Shown: positions 51,711-60,635 of the stretch, in pieces
How the letters are laid out: every line of letters begins with the position of its first letter
Position numbering within the stretch: the first letter of the stretch is position 1
The notes under the pieces: model-generated
What the model saw: only the letters and a program-made list of their open reading frames with translations
Database searches by the model: none
What the model was told of the DNA's origin: nothing
Program-made: the position numbers and the translations under genes
Origin: JAVKFY01 sp040223615
GTDB taxonomy: Bacteria; Pseudomonadota; Alphaproteobacteria; GCA-2731375
Reading direction: 5' to 3'
DNA length: 64,000 nt
Assembly: GCA_040223615.1 (NCBI GenBank)
Contig: JAVKFY010000022.1
Coordinates: 6,839 to 70,838, forward strand

Positions 51711-53545
51711 CGCGCGGCGTCGATCGCTTCGCGCTTCTCGGCGTCGATCCACCAGGTGTCGAGGAATCCGAGGTCGTAGGCCGGCTTGATCGCCGGGCGG
51801 CCGAAGATGTCCCAGTAGGCGATGGTGTGCGAGGCCTTGTTCCACTGCGGCACCAGCACGTGCTGCCACATCACGACGCGGTCCAGCGCCTTGGCGGCGA
51901 CGCGCAGTTCGTCGCGCGTGGTCGCGGCGATCACCTTTTCGACCAGCGCGTCGACCGCGGGGTTCTTCAGGCCGGTGAGGTTCTGGCTGCCGGCGAGTTC
52001 AGCCGCGCCCGACGACCACACGTTGCGCATCCCGACACCGGGCGTCAGCGTGCCGCCGAAACGCGAGGTCACCACGTCGTAGTCGTGGTCCTGCACACGC
52101 CGCGTGTACTGCGACGGCTCGACCAGCCGGAACGAGGCCTTGATGCCGAGACGTTCCAGGTTGCGCACATAGGGCAGCACGATGCGCTCGAACCCCTTCA
52201 GGAAGGACAGGAACTCGACCTCCAGCGGCTTGCCGTCCGGCCCGGTCATGGCGCCGTCCTTGACCGCGTAGCCAGCTTGCTTGAGCAGCCCGGCGGCCTC
52301 GCGCAACTGCGGGCGGATGTTGCCCGAGCCGTCGGTCTTCGGCGGCACGTAGGCGCGCTCGAACACCTCCGGCGGGAGCTGGTCGCGGAACGGTTCCAGC
52401 AGTGCCAGCTCGGCCGGGCTTGGCGGGCCGTCGGCCATCAGGTCGGAATTCTGGAAGATCGAATGGGTGCGGCCGTAGAGGCTGTAGAACAGGTTGGTGT
52501 TGGTCCACTCGAAGTCGAAAAGCAGGCCGATGGCCTGGCGCACGCGCGGGTCGGCGAACTTCTCGCGGCGCACGTTCAGGAAGAAGGACTGGAAGCCGGA
52601 CGGGCTGGCGTCGGGCAGCGTTTCGCGCTTCATCCGGCCGTCCTGGATCGGCGGCACGTCGTACTTGGTCGCCCAGTCGCGCGAGGTGAAGTCTTCACGG
52701 AAGTCGATGCGGCCAGCGAACAGCCCCTCCAGCGCGATGTCGCGGTCGCGGTAGTAGTCGTAGCGGATGGTGCCGAAATTGTGCCGGCCGCGGTTCAAGG
52801 CCAGGTCGCGGCCCCAGTAGTCGGCGACGCGGTCGTATTCGATGGCGCGGCCGGCGTCGACCTTGCCGACCCTGTACGGCCCGCTGGCCAGCGGCGGGGT
52901 CAGCGTCGACTGATTGAACGGGTGATCGGCGTACCAGGCCTTGGAGATCACCGGCAGGGTGGCGACGAAGACCGGCAGGTCGCGGGTCATGACACCGTTC
53001 CGGAACCGGTACAGCACCGTGCGGGCGTCCTCCGCCACCGCCTCGGTGACGTCCTGCAAGGTTACCCGGAAGGCCGGATTGCCGTCCTGCTTCAGCGTGT
53101 CAAAGGAGAACACCAGGTCGTCGGCGGTGATCGCGCTGCCGTCGTGCCACTTCGCCTCCGGGCGCAGGCGGAATCTTGCCCAGGTGCGGTCTTCGGGCAG
53201 TTCGATGCTCTCCGCGATCAGGCCGTAGTAGCTGTCCGGCTCGTCCTGGGAGGCCGCCATCAGGGTCTCGAAGGTCAGCAGGTTGCCGCCGGACAGGAAC
53301 GGGTTGGAGCCGGCCGCCGGCTGGCCCTTGAGGATGAACGGGTTCAGCGAGTCGAACGAACCATAAAAGCTCAGCACCACCCGACCGCCCTTCGGCGCGT
53401 CTGGGTTCACATAGTCGAAGTGCTTGAAATCCGGCCCGTATTTCAGGGTGCCGAGCACCGCGAAGCCGTGCGCGACGCGGCCGTCGGCGGCCAGTGCCGG
53501 AAGGCCGAGAAGCAGGGCGCCAAGGATCGTCAGGATACGCAACAT
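51707..53545 (-). CDS. yejA: Peptide-binding protein, YejA-like
   Basis: 612 residues from the ATG at 53545, with a signal peptide (LRILTILGALLLGLPALAADG); starts at 53557 or 53581 are possible. Family SBP_bac_5 type: DFKHFDYVNPDAPKGGRVVLS near residue 40, the YejA-typical FDSLNPFILKG, and RRVQDHDYDVVTSRFGG near 505. The periplasmic receptor for the importer. First gene of yejABEF. The promoter should lie between it and the divergent sigma-factor gene (53546-53667). Confidence 0.92.
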   Translation of the reverse strand: MLRILTILGALLLGLPALAADGRVAHGFAVLGTLKYGPDFKHFDYVNPDAPKGGRVVLSFYGSFDSLNPFILKGQPAAGSNPFLSGGNLLTFETLMAASQDEPDSYYGLIAESIELPEDRTWARFRLRPEAKWHDGSAITADDLVFSFDTLKQDGNPAFRVTLQDVTEAVAEDARTVLYRFRNGVMTRDLPVFVATLPVISKAWYADHPFNQSTLTPPLASGPYRVGKVDAGRAIEYDRVADYWGRDLALNRGRHNFGTIRYDYYRDRDIALEGLFAGRIDFREDFTSRDWATKYDVPPIQDGRMKRETLPDASPSGFQSFFLNVRREKFADPRVRQAIGLLFDFEWTNTNLFYSLYGRTHSIFQNSDLMADGPPSPAELALLEPFRDQLPPEVFERAYVPPKTDGSGNIRPQLREAAGLLKQAGYAVKDGAMTGPDGKPLEVEFLSFLKGFERIVLPYVRNLERLGIKASFRLVEPSQYTRRVQDHDYDVVTSRFGGTLTPGVGMRNVWSSGAAELAGSQNLTGLKNPAVDALVEKVIAATTRDELRVAAKALDRVVMWQHVLVPQWNKASHTIAYWDIFGRPAIKPAYDLGFLDTWWIDAEKREAIDAAR

Positions 53546-53667
53546 GGCCGCGATCATAACAAGAAGCCGGCCCGGCCCCACCGATTTCCCGCGCGCGACG
53601 CGGAATCTTGCGGGCTTTTCATGGCGCTGAAACCCTCTACCTTGGGCGGCGACGGAACGGAGTAGCC

Positions 53668-54249
53668 GTGCGCGTGGTAATGAGCGACGGAACAGACGAT
53701 GACGACAGTCTGCTGGCGCGGATCGCCGAGGGGGAAGAGCCGGCCTATGCGACGCTGGTGCAGCGACACCTCAACCGCGTCCATGCGCTCGCCTATCGCA
53801 TGCTGGGCGACCGTGGCGAGGCCGAGGACGTGGCGCAGGAAGCCTTCCTGCGCACCTGGCGGCACGCCGGCCGCTGGACCCCGGGCAAGGCGCGCTACAC
53901 CACCTGGATGCATCGCGTGGTGGTCAACCTGTGCATCGACCGTCGCCGGCGGCGGCGCGAGCAGACCGTGGACGAGTTGCCCGACCACCCCGATCCCGGG
54001 CCCGGTCCGGACGCCGGCCTCTTGGTCGACGCACGCAGGCGGCGGGTGATGGCGGCGCTGGCGGAACTGCCGGAGAGGCAGCGCGAGGCGGTGCTGCTGT
54101 CGCATTACCAGGAACTCGGCAATATCGAGGCCGCCGAGGTCCTGGGGATCAGCGTGGAAGCGGTGGAATCGCTGCTGTCGCGCGGGCGGCGGGCCTTGAA
54201 GGCGCTGCTGAAGGACGAGATCGCGGCCTTGTTGGAGGACGACCAGTGA
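53668..54249 (+). CDS. ECF RNA polymerase sigma factor
   Basis: 193 residues from the GTG at 53668 (ACGGAG five bases upstream); the ATG at 53680 is an alternative. Region 2 has AYRMLGDRGEAEDVAQEAFLRTW (about 45-67) and region 4 has ALAELPERQREAVLLSHYQELGNIEAAEVLGISVEAVESLLSRGRRAL near the end. It directs polymerase to its own promoters. It overlaps the next small membrane gene as GTGA. A metal-sensor-like gene follows, so metal or envelope stress is a likely signal. Confidence 0.93.
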   Translation: MRVVMSDGTDDDDSLLARIAEGEEPAYATLVQRHLNRVHALAYRMLGDRGEAEDVAQEAFLRTWRHAGRWTPGKARYTTWMHRVVVNLCIDRRRRRREQTVDELPDHPDPGPGPDAGLLVDARRRRVMAALAELPERQREAVLLSHYQELGNIEAAEVLGISVEAVESLLSRGRRALKALLKDEIAALLEDDQ

Positions 54250-54533
54250 GGCAGGAGCAAGACGAGCGAGTAGAACTGGCCCTGGATCGGCTGCTGGATG
54301 CCTATGACGCACCCGAACCCGACCCGGGCCTGGCAACGCGGATCATCGCGTCGATGCCCCGGCCAGGACCGGCATGGTGGCCGTTCGGCGCATTGTGGCA
54401 ACCGCTGAGCGGATTGGCCGCGGCGGCGCTGATCGGCATTGTGGTCGGCGTCGCCCTGCCGTCGCCGTCGGTGGCCGACCCGGACGACGCAGCGCCGTGG
54501 AACGTGGCGGAGCTGTCGGAGCCCTCGCTATGA
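54246..54533 (+). CDS. Small membrane protein, putative anti-sigma factor
   Basis: 95 residues, GTG at 54246 overlapping the sigma gene stop. The cytoplasmic part (about 1-58, VELALDRLLDAYDAPEPDPGLATRIIA) is followed by one membrane span (LSGLAAAALIGIVVGVAL) and a short outer tail. Size, topology and position between an ECF sigma gene and a CnrX-like gene fit a CnrY-type anti-sigma factor, though sequence likeness is too weak to prove it. It overlaps the next gene as ATGA. Confidence 0.6.
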   Translation: MRQEQDERVELALDRLLDAYDAPEPDPGLATRIIASMPRPGPAWWPFGALWQPLSGLAAAALIGIVVGVALPSPSVADPDDAAPWNVAELSEPSL

Positions 54534-55000
54534 GCCGTCGTGCGGCCGGCTGGCTGGGTATGGCGCTGTTCGTCTCGCTGCTGGCCAACGTGTTCCTGGG
54601 CAGCGTGCTGGTCGCCCGGATGCTGATCCCGGACGGGAATGACGGCCAGCGAGGGCGGCAAAGCTTCAGCCAGTCGTGGCTGGAGATGGCCGAGACGCTG
54701 CCCGAACCGCACCGCGCGGAGGCCGTCGCGTTGTGGCAGCAGGTGCGCGAGCGCCGGGGCCAGAGCCGATCGGAGGCCCGCCAGGCGGTCTACGCCGCGC
54801 TGGTGACCGACCCCTTCGACGAGGCGGCACTGCAAGCTGCCTTCGCGCAGATGCGCGAGGCGTCGACGGATCGCTGGGCGACCTATCAGGCGGCCATGCT
54901 GGCGACCGCCAGACACCTGCCGCTCGAACAGCGCCGCGCCTATGTCGAGCAACAGCAACGCCGCCGCGCCGAACGGGCGGAGCGCAAGAAGCGCGACTGA
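54530..55000 (+). CDS. Periplasmic metal sensor-like protein (CnrX/Spy-like)
   Basis: 156 residues. One N-terminal span (LGMALFVSLLANVFLGSVLVARM) is followed by an all-helical periplasmic part with ARQAVYAALVTDPFDEAALQAAFAQMREAS, the pattern of the heavy-metal resistance/CnrX family, and a basic coiled tail (RRRAERAERKKRD). CnrX-like proteins bind metal and release the anti-sigma factor. No rich histidine or methionine site is obvious, so the signal is uncertain. Third gene of a tightly overlapping trio. Confidence 0.7.
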   Translation: MSRRAAGWLGMALFVSLLANVFLGSVLVARMLIPDGNDGQRGRQSFSQSWLEMAETLPEPHRAEAVALWQQVRERRGQSRSEARQAVYAALVTDPFDEAALQAAFAQMREASTDRWATYQAAMLATARHLPLEQRRAYVEQQQRRRAERAERKKRD

Positions 55001-55087
55001 ACCGTCGCCCGGATGCAGCGGCGCGAAATCCCGGAACCGCCGCGAAGGTGCGAGCACCGGTCCCGGATTGCGCTGTGCTGCATCCGG
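55001..55087. repeat. REP-like inverted repeat between convergent genes
   Basis: GCCCGGATGCAGC at the left pairs with GCTGCATCCGGGC at the right end (about 55007 to 55088), with an inner pair around ATCCCGGAACCG and CGGTCCCGGAT. The total hairpin spans about 85 bp. It matches the repeat at 33264-33345 and probably separates the two converging transcripts. Confidence 0.75.
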
Positions 55088-55088
55088 G

Positions 55089-55883
55089 CTACTTGAACCG
55101 CGCCGTCACGCTGCCGAGGCCCTCGATCTCGGTGACGGCGGTGGCCGGGCCGTCGAGCCATTGCGTCGCCACCACCGAACCGGTCAGCACCACGTCGCCG
55201 GCCTTCAGGCAACTGCCTTGGCGCAGCCGCAGGTCGGCGAGCCAGGCCAGCGCGGCGAAGGGATGGCCCATCACGTCGGCGCCGACGCCCTGGCCGCGCG
55301 GTTCGCCGTTGACCGTGGTCCGGCCGGCGAGCCTGGTCAGGTCGAGGCCGCTCCAGTCGCTCACCGCCGGGCCGAGCAGGCAGGCGGCCTGGAAGAAGTC
55401 GTCGGCGATCAGGTCGGGGCCGGTCAGCGCGCGAAAATCCGCGTAGCGGTCGTCGACCACCTCCATCGCCGCCATCACCTCGGCCACATGGCCGGCGACG
55501 CGGAAGGCGTCGTAGGGTCCGGCGTCGGCGTCGCTCGCCAGGCGCACTGCGATCTCGCACTCGATGCCGGGCCGGCGCAGCGTTTTCAGATCGAAGCTTG
55601 CCTGTTGGTGGAACAGCGCGTCGGCCAGGACGCCGCCGGCACACGGGCTGTCGACGCCGACCAGTTCCTGCATCACCGGCGTGGTGCAGCCGATCTTCCA
55701 ACCGACGCGGGCGCCGCGGCCGGCCTGGCGCGCCAGTTCGTGGCCGCGGGCCTGGATCGCGTAGGCGTCGTGCTCGTCGGTCGGGCGGCAGTCTTGCGGC
55801 AGCGCCTCGAGCACGTTGCCCCGCGACCGCGCCCCGGCGAGCAGGTCGGCGGCGCGGATCACGGCGGGCGCGGTCAGGCTCAT
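55089..55883 (-). CDS. 2-keto-4-pentenoate hydratase-like protein
   Basis: 264 residues of the fumarylacetoacetase/MhpD-like fold. ARVGWKIGCTTPVMQELVG near residue 55, ECEIAVRLASDADAG near 108 (the E-x-E metal site) and VMAAMEVVDDRYADFRAL near 140 are the family landmarks. These enzymes hydrate or decarboxylate keto acids in aromatic breakdown. Its ATG overlaps the speE stop (ATGA), an unusual partner for spermidine genes. The true substrate is unknown. Confidence 0.85.
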   Translation of the reverse strand: MSLTAPAVIRAADLLAGARSRGNVLEALPQDCRPTDEHDAYAIQARGHELARQAGRGARVGWKIGCTTPVMQELVGVDSPCAGGVLADALFHQQASFDLKTLRRPGIECEIAVRLASDADAGPYDAFRVAGHVAEVMAAMEVVDDRYADFRALTGPDLIADDFFQAACLLGPAVSDWSGLDLTRLAGRTTVNGEPRGQGVGADVMGHPFAALAWLADLRLRQGSCLKAGDVVLTGSVVATQWLDGPATAVTEIEGLGSVTARFK

Positions 55884-56719
55884 GCGGCCGCCGGCGAGCC
55901 GGCCAGGGCGCGGGCAATCCAGGGCGGGGTGGCGAAGGCGCCGCGATGGGTCGCTGCGTTGTAGCAGTGGGTCTCGAAACCGACGTCCTCGACCGGCAGC
56001 GCGGCGAGGTTGCGTGCCTGGCTGGCCCAGCCGAAGGCCATGTCGCCGCCGGTGTAGAGCGGTACTGCGGAAAAGTAGAAGCCGGTGTGCGTGAACAGGC
56101 CGCCGAGCACCTTGCCACCGTCGGTCAGTTCCTCGGTTTGCAGGAAGGGCACGCCGTTCTGGGTGACCAGAAAGCCGTCGTCGCGCAGTAACCGGCGGCA
56201 GTCGGCGTAGAAATCCGCACCGAACAGGACCGCGGCCGGACCGATAGGGTCCGGCGAGTCGACCAGCACCACATCGAAGCGGCGGTCGGTCTCGGCGACG
56301 TAGGCGGCGGCGTCGGCATAGATCACTTCCGTGCGCGGGTCGTCGAAGGCGCCGGCGCTCAGACTAGGCAGGTATTCGCGGCTGAGGCTCACCACCTGCG
56401 GATCGAGCTCGACCATGGTGGCGCGCGCCACGTCGTGCTTCAGCACCTCGCGCAACACGCCGCCGTCGCCGCCGCCAACGATCAGCACGTCGCGGGGGGT
56501 TCCGTGCGCGTTCAGCGCCGGGTGGGTCAGCATCTCGTGGTAGAAGGCCTCGTCGCGCTCGGTGGTCTGGATGGTGCCGTCCAGCACCAGCACGCGCCCC
56601 AAGATGCTGTTCTCGAACACCAGGACGTCCTGGAAGTCGGTGCGGCTGCGATAGAGCTCGCGGTCGATCTTCAGTCCGGTCTCGAAGTCACCGTGCAGGG
56701 TTTCGCGAAACCAGCTCAT
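55880..56719 (-). CDS. speE: Spermidine synthase
   Basis: 279 residues from the ATG at 56719; the longer frame only reads speD antisense or out of frame. It transfers an aminopropyl group from decarboxylated S-adenosylmethionine to putrescine. The AdoMet-fold motif DVLIVGGGDGGVLREVLKH is near residue 78, VELDPQVVSLSREYLP near 100 and VVLVDSPDPIGPA (catalytic Asp) near 150. It follows speD by 13 bp, which supplies the substrate. Confidence 0.95.
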   Translation of the reverse strand: MSWFRETLHGDFETGLKIDRELYRSRTDFQDVLVFENSILGRVLVLDGTIQTTERDEAFYHEMLTHPALNAHGTPRDVLIVGGGDGGVLREVLKHDVARATMVELDPQVVSLSREYLPSLSAGAFDDPRTEVIYADAAAYVAETDRRFDVVLVDSPDPIGPAAVLFGADFYADCRRLLRDDGFLVTQNGVPFLQTEELTDGGKVLGGLFTHTGFYFSAVPLYTGGDMAFGWASQARNLAALPVEDVGFETHCYNAATHRGAFATPPWIARALAGSPAAA

Positions 56720-56732
56720 GCGATGGCGCCGT

Positions 56733-57158
56733 TCACGCGATGACGCCGCGCTTGTGCTCGGCGACCTGCACGCGGTCGGGTTCGAACGCCTCGCGCAGCA
56801 CCGGCAAGGTGTCGTGGGGATCGCAGTTGCCGCACATGAACACGTCGAGCGCTGCATAGCCCAGCTCCGGCCAGGTGTGGATCGACATGTGCGATTCCGC
56901 CAGGACGGCGACGCCGGAAATCCCGCCATTCTCGGTGAAATGGTGCAGATCGATGCGCAGCAGCGTCGCGCCCGCCATTTGCACGGCACGGGTCAGCGTC
57001 TGTTCCACGTGGGCGAGATCGTCGAGCCGGGTCGCGTCCCAGAGATCGATCAGCAGGTGCGAGCCGGCATAGGTGAGGCCCTTGGCCTCGTCATTCACGA
57101 AGTGCGACTCTTCCGCCAGCGTCGCCTTCGCGGCGGCGCTGAGGGCCGTTTTCGCCAT
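56733..57158 (-). CDS. speD: S-adenosylmethionine decarboxylase proenzyme
   Basis: 141 residues from the ATG at 57158. It is cut into two chains, with the new N-terminal serine becoming a pyruvoyl group; the cleavage serine is Ser89 in AESHMSIHTWPE. The acid/base cysteines lie in FMCGNCDPHD near residue 110. It is the small prokaryotic (Thermotoga/Bacillus) type. It supplies decarboxylated AdoMet to SpeE. First gene of the speD-speE-hydratase run. Confidence 0.95.
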   Translation of the reverse strand: MAKTALSAAAKATLAEESHFVNDEAKGLTYAGSHLLIDLWDATRLDDLAHVEQTLTRAVQMAGATLLRIDLHHFTENGGISGVAVLAESHMSIHTWPELGYAALDVFMCGNCDPHDTLPVLREAFEPDRVQVAEHKRGVIA

Positions 57159-57320
57159 ATCCACCCCCTTCCTCGGGGTGCCGGTCGCGACGACGGCCAG
57201 CCCATGCCGCCTGCCGGTCCGGCACGCATACAAACAGAACCGCCGTGAATGTCAGAAGGCGATGTCTTATTCAAGTATGGAGTCGCACGCGGCGGCGACT
57301 CGGTTGCGAATCGGCCGTGG

Positions 57321-57689
57321 CTACTCGCGCACCAATTTCACCGAACGCCGGTCGAGCAGCTTCAGCGCGGCCTCCAGGGTGCCGACCTGGCCGAGTACCT
57401 GGCTGCGGTCGCTGATCCGCCATCGGCCCTGGCGCTTGTCGCGGCACTTCATGATCCGGAACAGCGGCACGTTGGACTGCCGGCCGTAAATGGAGAACTC
57501 GGCGCCCAACTCGCCCCAGCCGAGCGCGTAGTCGAGCCACTCGCCGGTGATTACCTTACGACTGTAGAGCTGCAGGATTTGGTCGAGCTCCCGGCGGTCG
57601 AAGAACACCGCCGGCCCCTTGCGATTGCCGCCGCCGGGCTGGGGAATACCCCGACGACGGGAGTGTTCGATCTGTATGACCTCGGTCAT
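57321..57689 (-). CDS. DUF2794 protein
   Basis: 122 residues from the ATG at 57689 (MTEVIQIEHSRRRG). Family-like core: VFFDRRELDQILQLYSRKVITGEWLDYALGWGELGAEFSIYGR followed by PLFRIMKCRDKRQGRWRISDRSQVLGQVGTLEAALKLL (read in parts). DUF2794 is a conserved alphaproteobacterial family without a known role. No membrane segment or metal site is seen. It stands alone, with 162 bp before speD and 142 bp after the ABC gene cluster. Confidence 0.85.
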   Translation of the reverse strand: MTEVIQIEHSRRRGIPQPGGGNRKGPAVFFDRRELDQILQLYSRKVITGEWLDYALGWGELGAEFSIYGRQSNVPLFRIMKCRDKRQGRWRISDRSQVLGQVGTLEAALKLLDRRSVKLVRE

Positions 57690-57831
57690 GGTCCAGTTCG
57701 TTCCTCCCAACGTTATGACGGAAGTGTGTCACGCCTTGGGGGGCGAAGCCAAGCTTTACCGACTCGAATGGCAAACCGATTTCAGGCGTTAACTGTTTGT
57801 TATCACACGATTTCTGGCGTCGACCAGGAAC

Positions 57832-58797
57832 TTAGGCGAAGTGGCAGGCGGCGACGTGGCCGGGGGCGATCTCGCGCAGGCCAGGGGCCTCGTCGCGGCA
57901 GCGGGATTCCGCGATCGGGCAGCGGTCGACGAAGGGGCAGCCGACGGCCCGCGCGGTCTGGCTCGGCACGCCCCCGGCCAGCGCCTGGCGCCGGCGGCGG
58001 CCGGCATCGACGCGGGGCACGGCGGCCAGCAGCGCCTGGGTGTAGGGATGTGCCGGCCGCTCGAAAAGCGCCTCGGTCGGCGCCCGTTCGACGATGCGTC
58101 CGAGATACATCACCGCGACCTCGGCGCAGACGTAGTTCACCACTGCCAGGTCGTGGCTGATCAGCACGTAGGCCAGGCCGTGGCTGGCCTGCAGGTCGCG
58201 CATCAGGTTCAGCACCTGGGCCTGTACCGAGACGTCGAGCGCGGAGACCGGCTCGTCGGCGACGATCAGCGCCGGGCGCGTGGCCAGCGCCCGGGCGATG
58301 GCGATGCGCTGGCGCTGCCCACCGGAAAATTCGTGCGGATACTTGTCGAGGTCGGCGGCGCGCAGGCCGACCGCCTCGATCGCCTCCAGCACGCGCAGCG
58401 CCTGGGCCGGCCGGTCGAGTTCGTCGGCCAGCGCGCGCAGCGGTTCGGCGACGATATCGCGCACCTTGTGGCGCGGGTCGAGCGAGCCGTAGGGATCCTG
58501 GAACACGATCTGGAAGTGCCGGCGCAGCGCGCGGAGTTCGGCGGTTGGCAGCGCGTTGACGTCCTCGCTCATCACCTCGACGCGGCCGGCGGTCGGCCGG
58601 TCCAGCGCCATCACCAGCCGCGCCAGCGTGCTCTTGCCGCACCCGCTCTCGCCGACGATGCCGAGACTGGCGCCGGCGGCGACCTCGAAGCTGACGCCGT
58701 TCAGCGCGTAGACCTGCTCCGGCGGCGCGAACAGCTTTTCGCGCGGCAGCCGGTAGTGCCGCACAAGGTCGGTGACCGCAAGGACCGCGTTCGTCAC
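57832..58797 (-). CDS. Peptide/nickel ABC transporter ATPase (DppF type)
   Basis: 321 residues from the GTG at 58797, overlapping the stop of the next ATPase gene. Walker A GESGCGKSTLARLV near residue 48, signature EFSGGQRQRIAIARAL near 155 and Walker B LIVADEPVSALDVSVQ near 175. The end carries the oligopeptide-type cysteine motif GCPFVDRCPIAESRC. It pairs with the DppD-type ATPase upstream. Last gene of a four-gene transporter run. Confidence 0.93.
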   Translation of the reverse strand: MTNAVLAVTDLVRHYRLPREKLFAPPEQVYALNGVSFEVAAGASLGIVGESGCGKSTLARLVMALDRPTAGRVEVMSEDVNALPTAELRALRRHFQIVFQDPYGSLDPRHKVRDIVAEPLRALADELDRPAQALRVLEAIEAVGLRAADLDKYPHEFSGGQRQRIAIARALATRPALIVADEPVSALDVSVQAQVLNLMRDLQASHGLAYVLISHDLAVVNYVCAEVAVMYLGRIVERAPTEALFERPAHPYTQALLAAVPRVDAGRRRRQALAGGVPSQTARAVGCPFVDRCPIAESRCRDEAPGLREIAPGHVAACHFA

Positions 58798-59759
58798 AGC
58801 ACGGATTCCTGCAATCGGTGGCAGGTCGCGGAATGGCCGCGGCTGACCATTTCGGTCGGCGGCGGCTCGGTCCAGCACTTGTCGACGGTGAGCCGGCAGC
58901 GGCCGGCGAAGGGGCAGCCCGCGGGCAGGTCGGCCAGTTCCGGTACCGTGCCGGGGATGGTGGCGAGCCTGGCCGGTTTTGGGCCGAGCTTGGGCAGGGC
59001 GGCGAACAGGCCCTGGCTGTAGGGGTGCGCCAGCCGCCGGAACAGGCTATCGGCCGGGCCGCGCTCGACCGCCATGCCGCCATACATCACCAGCACCTGG
59101 TCGACGGACTCGGCGATCACCCCGAGGTCGTGGCTGATCAGGATCAGCGCCATGTTGTCCTCGGCCACCAGTTCGGCGATTAGTTCCAGGATCTGGCCCT
59201 GGATGGTGACGTCGAGCGCCGTGGTCGGCTCGTCGGCAATCAGCAGGTCGGGGCCGCAGCTCAACGCGATGGCGATCATTACCCGCTGGCGCTGGCCGCC
59301 GGAGAGCTCGTGCGGGTAGCTGTCGAGCCGCGCCTTCGGATTCGGCAGTCCGACCCGGTCGAGCAGGCGCAGCACCTCGGCCCGCGCCGCCGAGGCATCG
59401 AGGCCGCGGTGCAGGCGCAGCGGCTCGGCGACCTGGCGGCCGATGGTGTGCACCGGGTTCAGCGAGGTCATCGGTTCCTGGAAGATCATCGCGATGCGCT
59501 CGCCCCGGATATGGCAGAGCGCGTCCTCGTCCTTGGCCAGCAGGTCGTCGCCGTCGAGCAGGATGCGCCCCGTGGTGCGGGCGTTGTCCGGCAGCAGGCC
59601 GATCAGCGCCAGCGCCGTCATCGACTTGCCGCAGCCGCTCTCGCCGACGATGCCCATGGTCTGGCCGCGATCCAGCTTGAGCGACAGGTCGCGGACCGCG
59701 CGGCCGGGCCCGGCCGCGGTGTCCAGCGTGACGGTGAGGTCGTCGACCTGCAGCAGCAT
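58794..59759 (-). CDS. Peptide/nickel ABC transporter ATPase (DppD type)
   Basis: 321 residues. Walker A GESGCGKSMTALAL near residue 38, signature ELSGGQRQRVMIAIAL near 152 and Walker B LLIADEPTTALDVTIQ near 172, with the C-terminal cysteine block GCPFAGRCRLTVDKC. It is the first ATPase of the pair. The ATG comes straight after the stop of the permease gene. Confidence 0.93.
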   Translation of the reverse strand: MLLQVDDLTVTLDTAAGPGRAVRDLSLKLDRGQTMGIVGESGCGKSMTALALIGLLPDNARTTGRILLDGDDLLAKDEDALCHIRGERIAMIFQEPMTSLNPVHTIGRQVAEPLRLHRGLDASAARAEVLRLLDRVGLPNPKARLDSYPHELSGGQRQRVMIAIALSCGPDLLIADEPTTALDVTIQGQILELIAELVAEDNMALILISHDLGVIAESVDQVLVMYGGMAVERGPADSLFRRLAHPYSQGLFAALPKLGPKPARLATIPGTVPELADLPAGCPFAGRCRLTVDKCWTEPPPTEMVSRGHSATCHRLQESVL

Positions 59760-60635
59760 CTAGCGTTGCCTCGCCAGCCGGGGGTCCAGCAGGTCGCGCA
59801 GGCCGTCGCCGAGCAGGTTCAGGCCGAGCACCGCGAACACGATGGCGAGGCCCGGATAGACCGCCAGCCGGGGCACCAGCAGGATGAAGTTCTGTGCCTC
59901 GGCCAGCATCCGGCCCCAACTCGGATCCGGCGGCTGGGTGCCGAGACCGAGATAGCTCAACGCCGCCTCCGCCAGGATGGCGATGGCGAACTGGATCGTC
60001 GCCTGCACCACGATGATCGAGGTGATGTTGGGCAGGATGTGCGACACGGTGATGGCGAGCCGACCGCGTCCGGCGGCACGCGCGGCGAGCACGAACTCGC
60101 GCGCCCACATGGCGTTGGCGGCGCCACGTACGACGCGGGCGAAGATCGCGACGTTGGCGATGCCGATGGCCAGGATGGCGTTGACGATGCCGGGCGACCA
60201 GGCCGCGGTGATCAGGATCGCCACCAGGATCGCCGGGAACGCGTAGGTGAAGTCGGTGAGCCGCATGATCAGCTCCTCGACCCAGCCGCGATAGGCCGAG
60301 GCGGTCAGGCCCAGGGCGCTGCCGCCGACAATGCCGATGCCGACGGCGATGATGCCGACGACGATCGAATTCTGTGCGCCCACCATGATCATCGACAGGA
60401 TGTCGCGGCCGAACTGGTCGGTGCCGAACCAGTGCGCCGCCGTGGGGGCCTGCAACATGCGCTTGATCACGATCTCGGTCGCCGAGTGCGGCGTCCAGAC
60501 CAGCGAGACCAGCGCCATGGCGATCATCGCGCCCGTGAGCGCGGCGCCGATCATGAACGAGCGGTGGCGCCAGGCGCGGGCCAGGAAGCCGGGCGGCTGG
60601 CGGTCGGTGGCGGGGCTGGCGGCGGCGTCAGTCAT
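59760..60635 (-). CDS. Peptide/nickel ABC transporter permease (DppC type)
   Basis: 291 residues, six membrane spans. WRHRSFMIGAALTGAMIAMALVSLVW is the first span, HWFGTDQFGRDILSMIMVGAQ near residue 70 is the strongly conserved DppC motif, and the EAA loop is RAAGRGRLAITVSHILPNIT near 190. The protein ends NLLGDGLRDLLDPRLARQR. It overlaps the DppB-type gene by eight bases. Confidence 0.93.
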   Translation of the reverse strand: MTDAAASPATDRQPPGFLARAWRHRSFMIGAALTGAMIAMALVSLVWTPHSATEIVIKRMLQAPTAAHWFGTDQFGRDILSMIMVGAQNSIVVGIIAVGIGIVGGSALGLTASAYRGWVEELIMRLTDFTYAFPAILVAILITAAWSPGIVNAILAIGIANVAIFARVVRGAANAMWAREFVLAARAAGRGRLAITVSHILPNITSIIVVQATIQFAIAILAEAALSYLGLGTQPPDPSWGRMLAEAQNFILLVPRLAVYPGLAIVFAVLGLNLLGDGLRDLLDPRLARQR

